Source: Circinella umbellata
Taxonomy: Eukaryota > Mucoromycota > Mucoromycetes > Mucorales > Lichtheimiaceae
Reading direction: 5' to 3'
NCBI GenBank assembly: GCA_025093555.1
Contig: JAIWNF010000014.1
Coordinates: 1 to 64,000 of the forward strand
Length of the DNA stretch: 64,000 bases
Of this stretch, positions 39,622 through 49,818 are shown one piece after another (positions within the stretch are counted from its first letter, which is position 1; each line of letters begins with the position of its first letter). Made by a program: the position numbers and the translations under genes. The notes beneath the pieces were generated by a model. It worked only from the letters and a program-made list of their open reading frames with translations. It did not search any database and was not told the origin of the DNA.

Positions 39622-40597
39622 CGATTATTAAATAGTGTAATGATCACTATAATCTATATCAATTATTTATCTCTGTTCCCTATTTCTTTCTTTTCTGAAT
39701 TTTATTTATATCTTTATTTTATAATACATTGTGACTTTCCTAAAGGTAACCCTTTTTTTTCTCTTCTCTTCATACACAATAACACTATCAGTAGTATTAG
39801 TGTTTATTATTATCATTATTATTATTATACACAATATTATTGTTTTCTTTTATTATCACATGTTCTGATGACCATAATTTGACTGTACTTCGCTTTTGCA
39901 TCTTTCCACAAAAGCTATTGAATATTTTTACCATTGCTAATCAATATAAATCCCACCATTTCTTTACCACCAAACCCATTTCTTCAGTTCTATTTTTACT
40001 TTTTAATAAAATATCTTTCATAAATCAATCTTCAGATGATTTCCCTTTTATAATTTTATCAAGACTTCCTCGTTTTCATGGATTCAGACGTAAAATTCCT
40101 GAATATTAGAACTCCCACATAAGCATTATCCATAATTATTTGATTTATTATAACCTTTATACTATTTTCTTGACATATGTAATTCATACCATTTTATATA
40201 ACGAAGCTCTTTGTAATAACTATAAACGCTTCAATATTATCATTATCATTAGTATTTTTATTTACGTATTATTATTATTATTTTTATTATCAAATACAAT
40301 CTATCTTATAATTGTAACCTTTTTCAATAATATTAATGCAGAAAAAGTGACAAAAAAGGGTCGAGAAGTGGATGATAAAAAAGATTAGACGAGGTGGGCT
40401 ACAAAAAAATTAGACGAGGTGGGCTACAAAAAATTAGACGAGGTGGGCTACAAAAAATTAGACGAGATGGGCTACAGGATCTATATATGGCAAGCAGACG
40501 AGATGGGCTACAAGTTACTAACATACCTTATGATTTTTGTAGCCCATGTGGTCTGACTTTGAATTTTTGTAGCCCATGTAGTAATTCTCAAAAGAAT

Positions 40598-41259
40598 TTG
40601 TCTACATACAAATTATTTGAGGGTAGAAAAGGTTTGATTCGTTATTACATGACTTGGCAGATCATTGCTTTAATTTACAGATGTTCTATTTTTTTTTTGA
40701 CGACCCACTTTTTTTTTTAAAAAAAAATAACAAGATGAAAACTCTATTTTTTTTTCTGAATTGTACATAAAATATAAAACCCTCTCTTTTTACGTAATTG
40801 ATAGAAGGAAAAGGTTTATCATTATGTACAATATTTATTCAGCAGGTGAACGAATCCAACCTCGAGAGTTTTTCCCCAAGATATAGTTCCAGTGGTACAA
40901 CAAGATAGATTAATTGATCGTAAAGGAAGTAGTGGCCTCTATGATCTTCATCCTACCCATCAAGAAAAAAAATAATGAAGAAAAATCAGTCAAAAGCATA
41001 CAGCCCCCAAACCCTGACATTTTATACCTTTCCTGATTTTCTCATACGGTAAGGTCATAAAAATAGTTCACCATTGCTGTCGTTACGAGTGCGAGAATGA
41101 TGATGACAACAAATTGCTAGTCCACAATTCATATAATAAGTAGCATGAAAAACAATTTTTTTTTTCAAACATTTATTATTTTGTGATTGTTATTATTAAC
41201 ATAGGTTCCTCATAGTGGAGAAGCAGAAAAGTAAGTCGATGGTGACAAATAAGCTAAGA
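40598..41259. other. AT-rich spacer in the accessory island
   Basis: Homopolymer-rich DNA right of the 8-bp-TSD element. A short stretch around 40860-40970 (NIYSAGERIQPREFFPK in one frame) may be a gene relic. Nothing else is supported. Confidence 0.35.
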
Positions 41260-41299
41260 TACGCAGCACAACTGGCCAGAGAAAGTTATGCCGCATTAA

Positions 41300-41940
41300 C
41301 CAGCTTTTGAAAGCAAGTTTACATTGGAAGTTAGGCCGGCATACATACTCAAGCAACGAAAGCAAGTCCACATTGAAAGCCCATCTGGAATATGCACAAA
41401 AAGTCTATCGCATCTGGCATTCTGTAAATACAATAAAGGGGAAAAACAAGAAAGATTGACTCGCATCTTATTCCGAGAAATGAGACTTTGATTTTTATCT
41501 ATGTTTAAACCATTATTGCAAATCACACACAGTACATTTGGTAAGCGTAAAAATTACTTAGAGTTGCAATGGTTATATTATTGTTGGTTGGACGGACTAT
41601 AAAAAGCCATAAGATAACCTATGACTATAATAATGCTGTTAGTAAACTGATAACGACTTCTCATAGTAATTAAAAAAGTGAAAGAAAGAAGGTCCAACTT
41701 ACATTGACAGAAACAGCAGCGGCTAACAATATAACCAAGCGTAGACAAAACATGTTGGCGCATGAAAGTACGGAAGTGTGAAACTTACTACGTAAATCCA
41801 TACTTCCCACTCCGGTCGCCATTATAGCAACCAGTCCTTCTCCCGTTATAGGCAGGGCATACACATGTTCAATGATCAACGCAAACCAGATGAAGTCGGT
41901 ATGATAACTTTGAGCGGCGTAAATAAAATAATAATAGTGA
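41300..41940 (-). pseudogene. relic of an unrecognised spliced gene
   Basis: Reverse strand, two coding-like pieces are visible. One at 41940-41790 reads SYHTDFIWFALIIEHVYALP followed by TGEGLVAIMATGVGSMDLR up to a GTAGTAAG donor-like site. The other, at about 41470-41308, follows a TATTTACAG acceptor-like site and reads NARCDRLFVHIPDGLSMW and CLSMYAGLTSNVNLL. No continuous frame joins them. I do not recognise the family; the island setting suggests a mobile or expanded accessory gene. Confidence 0.35.
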
Positions 41941-42199
41941 GCGAAATTTTAACAACCTCGAAAACTTGAATTGTAGGAAACACAGCTTTTTATAATTTAA
42001 TAATATATGTAACGGTCAATTTGTTGTCAATAAAGAAAAAACTGTTGTGATTTGGGTAGGAGTTGAAAAAGTTCTTATCCCCAATGAAAATTGAGGTTCA
42101 CAGGCGAGCAACTTAAAAAAGTGGTGTCGTCCCTTTTGCCATCGCAGCTCCTTTTGTTCTGCCAGATGGTCTTAACTTGGAAAATGGGCTTAAAATTAT

Positions 42200-42590
42200 T
42201 TGTATAATAATAAAGGCTTAGTTGTTCTAGATCTCTGGAAGCTACCTTTAAATGATTGGAGGAATATAACAAAATACGACTACCGATTTGTTTTTAATAA
42301 CCAAGGCGCGTCAAAAGAAAACGCCCATTTAGCATATTCTGCAGATCTAAAGAAAATGGAAGCAAACGTATTAGAACGCTCAAATCGTGCTCAAGCTATT
42401 AAGGCTTGCCAACAATCTCTTGCGGTAAAATATGTTTTTTTTTTCTTAAAAAAACCATTCCTAATTGTCAATGTGTATTAAACTTTAACTTATAGAATAT
42501 TAAAACCAATCATGCCAACAACTATTTCTGGGAAAAAGAAGCGGAGCGACTTGTTGAAATCGCAACTCATAAAATGATTAATAAGGTATA
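42200..42590 (+). pseudogene. relic of an unrecognised gene, two exon-like blocks
   Basis: Block one (42200-42425) reads KLPLNDWRNITKYDYRFVF, then NNQGASKENAHLAYSADLKK and SNRAQAIKACQQSLA, ending near a GTAAAA donor. Block two (about 42496-42587) reads NIKTNHANNYFWEKEAERL followed by VEIATHKMINK and a GTATAA. Composition is coding-like, but neither block has a known motif and no full gene can be assembled. It lies directly upstream of the helicase relic and might belong to the same element. Confidence 0.35.
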
Positions 42591-42769
42591 AATTATATGT
42601 TGAAAAATGGAGGGGACTACAGGAGAGGTATTTTATTATGAGCAAAAAAAAGCAATAATCTTATATATAATAAACCATTCAATAATAAAATCTTTCTGCG
42701 TATTTACATACAATATTATTTGTTGTCCTTAAACTTCAATACTTCGTATTCCTCAAGCACAGATACTCA

Positions 42770-43974
42770 GTGAAGGAAGATTGATTATCCGGGATGAAGC
42801 ACCGATGTGTCATAAGTTTGCATTAGAGGCTGTTGATCGGTTACTGAGGGAGATCACGAGTATTAATGAACGACAGCTGCTCCATCTTCCGTTTGGTGGA
42901 AAGCCTGTTGGTACAGGTGGTGATTTTCGGCAAACTCTCCCTATTATAACTAAGGGCACAAAAGCAGATTTTCCAGATGCCTCTTTGATCAACTCTTATC
43001 TTTTTCATAACAACATTGTTCATCGACTTCATCTCACCCAAAATATGCGTGTTCAACAAAGCTCTGATCTAGCAGTTTCTACCCAACCTCAGCAATTTGC
43101 TGATTATCTATTACGCATAGGTGAAGGAAGAGAATCAGAAATAAATATTCCTGATTCTGATGCTGTAACTATTGATTGTCTCGCGAATCATGTATCACAA
43201 GTAGCAGCCTTACAACTGTTGTAGGAGCTGCTTATCCTAACTTGGAGGAGAATTATAATAATCGCGATTATATGACAGATTGTGCTATTTTAGCACCTTA
43301 TAATGACGACGTTCGTGAAATTAATAATGCAGCACATTCTATTTTCCCTGGGGAATCATATGAATACCTTTCTTCTGACACCATCGTTGATTCTGAAGCG
43401 TTTGCTGCAACTCATCCACCTGAATATTTAAACACGATTTCATTAAACAACTATCCTCCACATCAACTATCGCTTAAACTACATCAACCGATTATGCTAC
43501 TTCGTAATATAAATCTCCAAAAGGGTTTATGTAATGGAACACGCTTAATATGTCGAAACTTTTTGCCACATGTTATTGAAGCTGAAATTTCCCAAGGAGA
43601 TTTTGCAGGTATAACTTCTCCTTTTTAAACTTTCTTTATTAATGTTCTATAGAAAGCTTATATTCCTGTGTTCTTTCTTGATGCTATCATTTCGGTGAAA
43701 TCGTCTACATTCCTCGCATAACTCTATATTCTAAAGACAACGATCTTCCATTTAAACTATGTCGCCGCCAATTTCCTGTTGTTCCTGCATTCGCGATGAC
43801 TATTAACAAATCACAAGGCCAAACGCTTAATCGCACTATACTTTATCTATTTAAACCTGTCTTTGCTTACGGCCAACTATATGTAGCATTATCTCAAGTA
43901 CGCACATCAGGCTCGCTCTCTATTTTTCTTTTTTCTCTTTCTCCATCTTCTACAGAACAATCTTCTCCACCTTA
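42770..43974 (+). pseudogene. PIF1-like helicase fragment (Helitron type), broken
   Basis: C-terminal two thirds of a superfamily 1B helicase of the PIF1/Helitron group. Visible motifs in order: Walker B in LIIRDEAPMCHKFALEAVDR, motif III GGDFRQTLPII, motif IV VHRLHLTQNMR, then HQPIMLLRNINLQKGLCNGT and the final AFAMTINKSQGQTLNRTI with LYVALSQVRTSG. Walker A is missing. The frame changes near 43190-43215, and there is either an intron or a second break at about 43605-43665 (GTATAACT..TTCTATAG). The last frame ends with a TAA at 43972-43974. No Rep domain was found, so this is a decayed Helitron or a captured helicase piece. Confidence 0.7.
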
Positions 43975-44250
43975 AACAGCCAATATAGTTTACCGACAAG
44001 CTTTCTCTAATCTACATACCTGATAAATAACTTGAACTTAGTATCCCAATAATGATACTTCCAGCAGAGACACTGACAATTATTTAATAGTCTAAAAAAT
44101 GGATTTTTTTTTCTGCTTTTATAATTTCTTAGGAAAAGACATTAGTGTCACGAATATTACTATTTAGAATTTTATTGAAGTGGGACGGGGGATCTAATGG
44201 CTTGCCCCCAATGAGCCGCCAAACCGCAGCTCCGGAGGGGTGGACACGAA

Positions 44251-46105
44251 GTGAAGCGGAGAAGCTCAACCCACGAAAATGCAAAGGTAAAGAAGGCTCG
44301 TAACAATAATAACAAAAAATATACACAGGAGGAAATGAAAAATTTGGAAGATGGAACAATAATAAATTTACTTCGATCGTACAAACCAAATGCAGATAGT
44401 ACTATTGGTACTAGTAGTAATAACCATGCCACTAGTTATGCCGATAGTAGTTATGCTGGTAGTTCTAGTAATAGTGGTGGTGGCAATAGTGCAAATAGTT
44501 GGTAATTATTTCGTATGATATGAGTATAACCGATTTTGTGTGGCATACAAGTTTCATTAACACGATCTCTTATTTTTAAATTGCAGATTGGAAAGAGAAA
44601 AGGTGGTGTCGAGGAACAAGAGGTATTTTTTTATATTGTCTGTAAAAAAACAAGAGGTGTAATATGGGTACGTTTAAAATGAATCTGACGATTATTCTTG
44701 TGTATCTATTTGTAGGGGTCGCCAAGCAAGAAAGCACATAATCTTACTCTTGAAAACCTTTTCTACTGTTACCGAAGAAAAGCTAGCGAAAAAGCAAGTA
44801 ACAATGAAGGTGTCTGTTTGGAAAGTGATATTCCTGAAGTATTGTATGTATTGATAGGCAACACTGTCAACCAAGTAATAAGTTTGTATTATATATGCTC
44901 ATAATCATGAACGCTTTATTTATTAGAGCTATGGAAGATATTTTATTATTAAAAGGATTCCAGCATTCAGATCTTATTCGAGAACACTTCACGGATAATG
45001 TATTAGCTGGATTGTGCAAACATTTCACAAGTCAATTATATGATAATATCAAAACGTTTGATACAACTACTGCTTCTGCTGTAAGCTCGTTATTATGCGT
45101 AAGTATTATTGAATTATTTCTAGGTGGTTGATTTTTTAATATTTTCAGTAGCTGATAATTATTGTTCTTCTCTAGGCATATAAAAGACAGCAAAGCATTT
45201 GAACGCTATAAAAGGTGCCAAAAATGAATGTATGCGCGGTCTCGTAAATATTGGTGAAGGAAAAACTGAAGCTGAACAATCAATTTTATTTGGTTTATCT
45301 GTAAGTGTGTTTATGATTTTCATTTCAATATTATACTAGGCATTATGATAATACAAGAGTAGTCGTGCTAATATCAAGCTTTTTGAAAATAGATTGCAGA
45401 AATTGCCAATGCGTACTATGTTGGATCGTGTTGTATGTGAGGAAACTGAGCTGTGGAGCTCTTTCTTCGATCCCATTCTCTCTTCAGTTCTTTCAGATCC
45501 TGAAAAGAACGTTATTCTTAGGTGGTAAGTGTTAGCGTTTTTTTTCTCAATGGATATTGCTAGTTTGGGAGTACTAGTAGCTTACTAATGTTGGTGATTG
45601 AAACCTTCTGCTTAATAAAAAAAAATAGGTCAAATGTTATTCCTGATGAAGGCAGCACAAGCGAGTTTATACAAGTCCGTCTAGACGCATTGATTTGTGA
45701 GATTGATCAATTACGCTGGGGTCGTACAATAGGTTATGGGGAGGTCAAACGTGCTGAACCAACAACAAACCTGGATTCACTTGGACAGGACATTGTTCGT
45801 CTGGCTCTTTTGACAAAGACATCGTTAACGAAATCTAAGGTTAATTATGTCACTGCTTTTCAAATACACGGTTAGTTATTACTCCAATTACTATTTGTTC
45901 TATTTATATTTGTTTCATAAATTTTAACTAACATATGTTTTTCGGTCACCATATGGCGGTGTACATTTCTTCTTTGATCCCTAATACCGATATTAAAGTA
46001 ATGGTTGAAATTTTAGATATGACATTCCCCAAAAGCACCATGGGAAAAAAACCAGAACATCCAGAACATCCAGAACATCCAGAACATCCAGAACATAACT
46101 TTTGA
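44251..46105 (+). pseudogene. decayed multi-exon gene of unknown family
   Basis: Several exon-like blocks share one orientation: 44251-44502 (TQEEMKNLEDGTIINLLRSY, Ser/Asn-rich end), 44717-44880 (SKKAHNLTLENLFYCYRRKA), 44928-45098 (AMEDILLLKGFQHSDLIREH), 45215-45300 (NECMRGLVNIGEGKTEAEQS), 45375-45523 (DRVVCEETELWSSFFDPILS), 45630-45871 (RWGRTIGYGEVKRAEPTTN, DIVRLALLTKTSLTKSKVNY) and 45951-46105 (MAVYISSLIPNTDIKVMVEI). Exon phases do not all match and one acceptor is missing, so it is probably decayed. The pattern GEVK...RLALLTK..L resembles large unknown protein families expanded in Mucorales, an impression I cannot verify here. The last block ends in a five-fold 9-bp repeat and TGA. Confidence 0.45.
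46052..46096 (+). repeat. five tandem copies of CCAGAACAT
   Basis: The 9-bp unit is perfect in all five copies and in frame with the preceding coding block (Pro-Glu-His repeated), just before its TGA. Confidence 0.95.
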
Positions 46106-46218
46106 GACCAGCGCAGAGAGTTGTTTTTTGGCAATTGGTGTACCCAAACATTTTTAATGGTCTAATAAAAACAATTCATACAAAAAAATAGTCTATTAAA
46201 TATTACTGCGTTTTATAT

Positions 46219-46762
46219 TGTTACGTCCCGTTCGGATCGTAATTAATAAAATAAAAAGAAAATATAAGAAATTCCGAGTAAAAGGCTCAAGGAATAAGGG
46301 AAGTTATATTAATAACTTATTCAATAAAAAGAAAAATAAATAAAAGGGCGGTTTCTATAACCAGCAAATTCAACCTATCAAATTAGTCGGGAAAAGAGTT
46401 TATTTCAATAAAAATGAACTAATAGTTATTTTGTTTGAAAGGAAGAAACTATCCTTTTTATACTAATTATTTGATTATCTAACTCCTTAATTCGACTCTT
46501 ATTTCAGGTGGAATCGAATCCAATTTCAGGTAAAATCGAATCCAGTTCCAGGTAAAATCGAATTCATGATAAAAATAATTCTTATTAATTAGAGGTAAAC
46601 TTGGTTATTACTGATTGTAAAACGGTTGATATTTATTTATAAGAAAATAATGATAATGATAATGATGATAAAGAGATAATAATGATAATAAAGAAATAAT
46701 ATTGATTATATAAAGAGACGATACGGTAAATATAAAAAATAAAAAATAAAAGGGATGTAACA
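46219..46762 (+). mobile_element. solo LTR, 544 bp
   Basis: Starts TGTTACGTCCCGTTCGGATC and ends GGGATGTAACA, so the termini TGTTAC/GTAACA are inverted as in Ty3/Ty1-type LTRs. The 4-bp word ATAT is present on both sides (46215-46218 and 46763-46766), consistent with a short target duplication. Similar to the copy at 38593-39116. No gag/pol remains nearby, so it most likely formed by LTR-LTR recombination. Confidence 0.8.
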
Positions 46763-46997
46763 ATATATAGAAATCATTTATTTTATTCATTTTCTACATT
46801 TATTGATTATCGCTCTGATTGCGAGCTCGAACCGAAACCGGAAATGCTTGTTCGGATGCCTTCCGCTTTCGTCTGGCTTGAGACCCAGTAGAAGGAGTGG
46901 ATGAGGACGGTGTAGATGAAGAAGGAGTGGATGAAGAAGGAATGGAAAAAGATGTGGCATGGGAAGGATCGGAAGGAGATGAAGGTATGGTGGGTTG

Positions 46998-48173
46998 TTA
47001 ATGTTGCGTTGAAGGTTGTGAGAAGGAAATGGCCGAAGATGATTCTGGTTGGCAACTAATAAAAAATATGTAAAAATTAGCAACATAATGGGAAAGATAT
47101 TCAATTAGATGTAACTTACGTCGTTTGTTCGTCTGGAAATCCAGTTGACCTGTAGAAAAATCAAATGAATATTAATAAACAGTCTAATGTGTACACGAAA
47201 CAGAGCTTACATATCCATCAAAGATCCTTGGGAGCGTCCTGAAACAGATGGGGATGGTTCTGGTTCTCCTTGACTTGAAATACCCAAAAGACGACCAAGT
47301 TCATTTCAATTAGTATCATCATTAATAAAACTATCAACGTCATTATAAATACTTACAGTCTAGTGGCACCTATTGAGGATGCACCATCCCTTATAGTCAT
47401 TGAGAATACATCACCCCTTTCATTGCCTTTGCTTGAGGATCTAGTTCGAGTATAGTATAAAGATGATATAAATAAAAAAGTAATATAATCACAAAGAAAT
47501 CAATAATACATTACCTATTGAGTGACTTGAACAAGTTGTAGATAAAGTATTTTCCAACCCAGTGCTTCTCACATTGATCAATTGGAACTTTGTACATACG
47601 CTTGATGTTTGTTTCAAACTTACTTATTTCACGAGTTCGAATTGGTTGAGGGATGTGAATAAACTTCTTTGGATTTTTGCTCAATCCTTTCAAAGCCGCT
47701 TCAATTGCCTTACGATGGGTGGCTGCTTCCCCAAGCATTGAATTATACAAATCTCCTGCATATACGTGACCTTCGCTTGTAACTTTCATGCGAAAATCGG
47801 AGATAACGTGTTTCTTCAACACAGACGTGGTGTCTGGTTCGGAAAGTACATGTCCAGATTCAATAGGCATTTGATTCACCAAGACAAAAGTGCGCGCAAC
47901 CAATTCGCGTATTCTCTCGGAATTCATTTCCGAATCCTCTTCGTCTTGCTGCGGCTGCTGTTGTTGGAGCAATGGTTGGAGTAATTGTTCCGGCTGCGGT
48001 TGCTGTGGTTGCTGTGGTTGCAGTCTTGATTCCAAGGCTCCCAAACGATTTTCAATGTTTGCTAAACGATTGTCAATGTTTGTCACAATTTCTAAAATCT
48101 GATTTAAGACTTCATGAGAAAGATTAGTGGGAGTGAGAGTGGGTGTTAAAAATGGGAATTGACAGGGGTTCAT
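46998..48173 (-). CDS. unrecognised coiled-coil, Q-rich protein
   Basis: Five exons (48173-47515, 47440-47357, 47273-47211, 47149-47120, 47055-46998) with consistent phases give 297 aa. After a short Pro/Thr-rich start, residues about 20-55 form a heptad-like segment (LNQILEIVTNIDNRLANIEN), followed by a Q/P-rich linker. A folded-looking region then contains VFVLNQ-type helices, MKVTSEGHVYAGDLYNSMLG, KAIEAALKGLSKNPKKFIHI and KVPIDQCEKHWVGKYFIYNL. The C-terminal exons are Ser-rich. The frame continues after the TAA at 46998-47000 for another 65 codons with Ser/Pro/Thr repeats and a basic RRKRK motif to a TAA at 46800-46802, so the stop may be recent. Divergent from the zinc-knuckle gene, with 178 bp between starts. 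Function unknown. Confidence 0.6.
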
Positions 48174-48272
48174 TGTTGAGAAGAAGTACAGAGAAAGACG
48201 CGTAAGTCAGCAGTAAATTTACCTGAACTTATTCGCACGTCACTGTCACACAAACAGCTTTAATTTTAAAAG

Positions 48273-48280
48273 TATAAATA
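48273..48280 (+). promoter_or_regulatory. TATA box of the zinc-knuckle gene
   Basis: TATAAATA sits 72-79 bp before the ATG at 48352, inside the 178-bp divergent intergenic space shared with the coiled-coil gene. Confidence 0.4.
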
Positions 48281-48351
48281 CTAAATTGTCAAGTACTTCG
48301 TCCTTTCCATTCTATTCACTTTCTTGTCTTTTTCTTATCTTTTGCCTTATC

Positions 48352-49019
48352 ATGAGACTTACCTTGCGACGATGCCCTAAATGTTTCGTATTGAAACAGG
48401 CAAATAACTTTGATGAACATGTTAGAACATGTAGTAAGTAATATTTCCATTATGTGAATATGCAAATGTAAATTTTAGCATGATTTTTCTTACATTAGTA
48501 AATAAGCTCGTATTCCGGACTACATAGAGAGCCTACAATGCAAAAAATTCAAGACCCTGAAGTCCTTCCTAGTGTTTCTCTTGGGGAGCAACCAGGCATT
48601 CTCCAACAAGACGCTGACGAAGAGCTTCTCGATGCTTACAATAGCAATCAAGAAGACAATGCTCCCGCTGGTTCCTCTCATCCAATGATAACTGGCTGGG
48701 ATGACTATGACGTTGATATGGATGGTGGAATGAATGCGTATGACTATGAAGATGATGACAATCAAGTCGATGATAATAATGATGATCATGACACGGACTA
48801 CACCCATCCTAGTACCGATGTTGAAGATTTCGACAGCGAGGAAGAATATGATACCATTAATCCAAATGAATCTAACACAGTAGAGCCCACCATCGCTGAT
48901 GAACAGTATGTTGATGCTTGGGAGAACAAACCTCCATTGTGTACTAATGAACCAATTACTTACACTGAATACGCACCGGTCCCATTGGATAACCATGAAC
49001 ACAAAAGCTTTCAGATATA
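48352..49019 (+). CDS. unrecognised zinc-knuckle plus acidic protein, 3' end interrupted by a MITE
   Basis: Two exons, 48352-48437 and 48528 onward, joined through a GTAATA..ACATAG intron. The start is MRLTLRRCPKCFVLKQANNF followed by DEHVRTC, a C-x2-C...H-x3-C pattern that fits one small C2HC zinc finger. The second exon encodes a long acidic, Asp/Asn/Tyr-rich stretch (TGWDDYDVDMDGGMN, DDDNQVDDNNDDHD) and then NEPITYTEYAPVPLDNHEHK. A 781-bp MITE begins at 49020 inside the codon after Gln-Ile. Across the empty site (one TA kept) the frame would reach TAA four codons later at 49812-49814, so the insertion may only alter the last residues, or the gene originally continued. No known family. Confidence 0.5.
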
Positions 49020-49800
49020 CAGTGAGTATTCGTTAAACCGGTACTCAATATATGTGAGGGTTTGTACCGGTTTAGCGAATTACCGGTTTAACGAATTGAA
49101 ACGCAGCTGGTACTAATATGTAATATACTGAAAAAATAACTAAGCTGTACGGATAAGATAAAAAAAATGATAGCTGATAATAATGTGTCTATGCTATTAT
49201 GAGCTAATATTTTGGTGATAAAAATGATATTTGTGTACAGTATTTATCGAATAGTGATAGTTAACCAGAGACAGGGTTAATAATGAATGTACAACAAAGT
49301 GTGTTTTAAAATATGGACCATGGTTAGCGGTTGAATAAATGAGTAAATATGAATTGTATCAGCAACATAATTACATACAGTACTCAATGGTAATAAACAA
49401 GTACGCGACAAAGTTGAAAAAAAATACATACATACCCAGATAAGAAAGAAGAAAAAGCATCTGCGTGAAGTTGGTGAAAAAGAGACACTGTTATCAACAA
49501 GGTGTCGAGAAGGTTTCTTTGACGGCAAGAATGATTTGTGTATTTTCAATTTCTATGGAAACAAAGTAGCCAACTGAAAACAAAGGGAAGAGCTGAGATG
49601 ACGTTAAAGGAAGGCCGTGTCAATAATGTTACCAATAAAAGATTGATATTATATGATATAAGATAGAACAATACTATTATAAACCCGGTAAATATTTAAG
49701 AAAGCTCACCGGATACGTACCGGTTTAGCGAATCACCGGTATTTTACTAAGTATATAAAAAATATTTTAGAGATACTACTGGTTTAGCGAATACTCACTG
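49020..49800. mobile_element. 781-bp MITE with TA target duplication (Tc1/mariner-type)
   Basis: The ends CAGTGAGTATTCGTTAAACC and, inverted, CAGTGAGTATTCGCTAAACC match at 19 of 20 bases, and each is flanked by TA (49018-49019 and 49801-49802). Subterminal copies of ACCGGTTTAGCGAAT occur near both ends. There is no transposase. Both ends start CAGTG, as does the autonomous element at 58245-59964, but the remaining terminal sequence differs, so they are separate families. Each terminus contains GTGAGT, a consensus splice donor. Confidence 0.9.
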
Positions 49801-49818
49801 TATTCCGGCAAATAAATC

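Larger units (their letters stand above)
38106..40589. mobile_element. 2,484-bp composite element with long inverted repeats and 8-bp target duplication
   Basis: The left end GAGAATTACTACATGGGCTA is repeated inverted at the right end, and similarity extends inwards for more than 150 bp (about 38106-38262 against 40384-40589). The flanking 8-mer AAAAGAAT is present on both sides (38098-38105 and 40590-40597), which marks an insertion. Eight-base duplications are typical of hAT elements, though the end sequence is not a standard hAT terminus. Each inverted repeat carries tandem copies of a 24-bp unit with the core TGGGCTACAAAAA. No transposase is visible inside. The interior holds an LTR copy (38593-39116) and a broken RTC4-like sequence (39358-39621). 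Confidence 0.8.

Noticed and set aside
38106..40589. CRISPR-like array in the TGGGCTACAAAAA repeats
   Set aside because: Units are directly adjacent without unique spacers, occur as inverted sets at both ends of an element with target duplications, and the host is a eukaryote.
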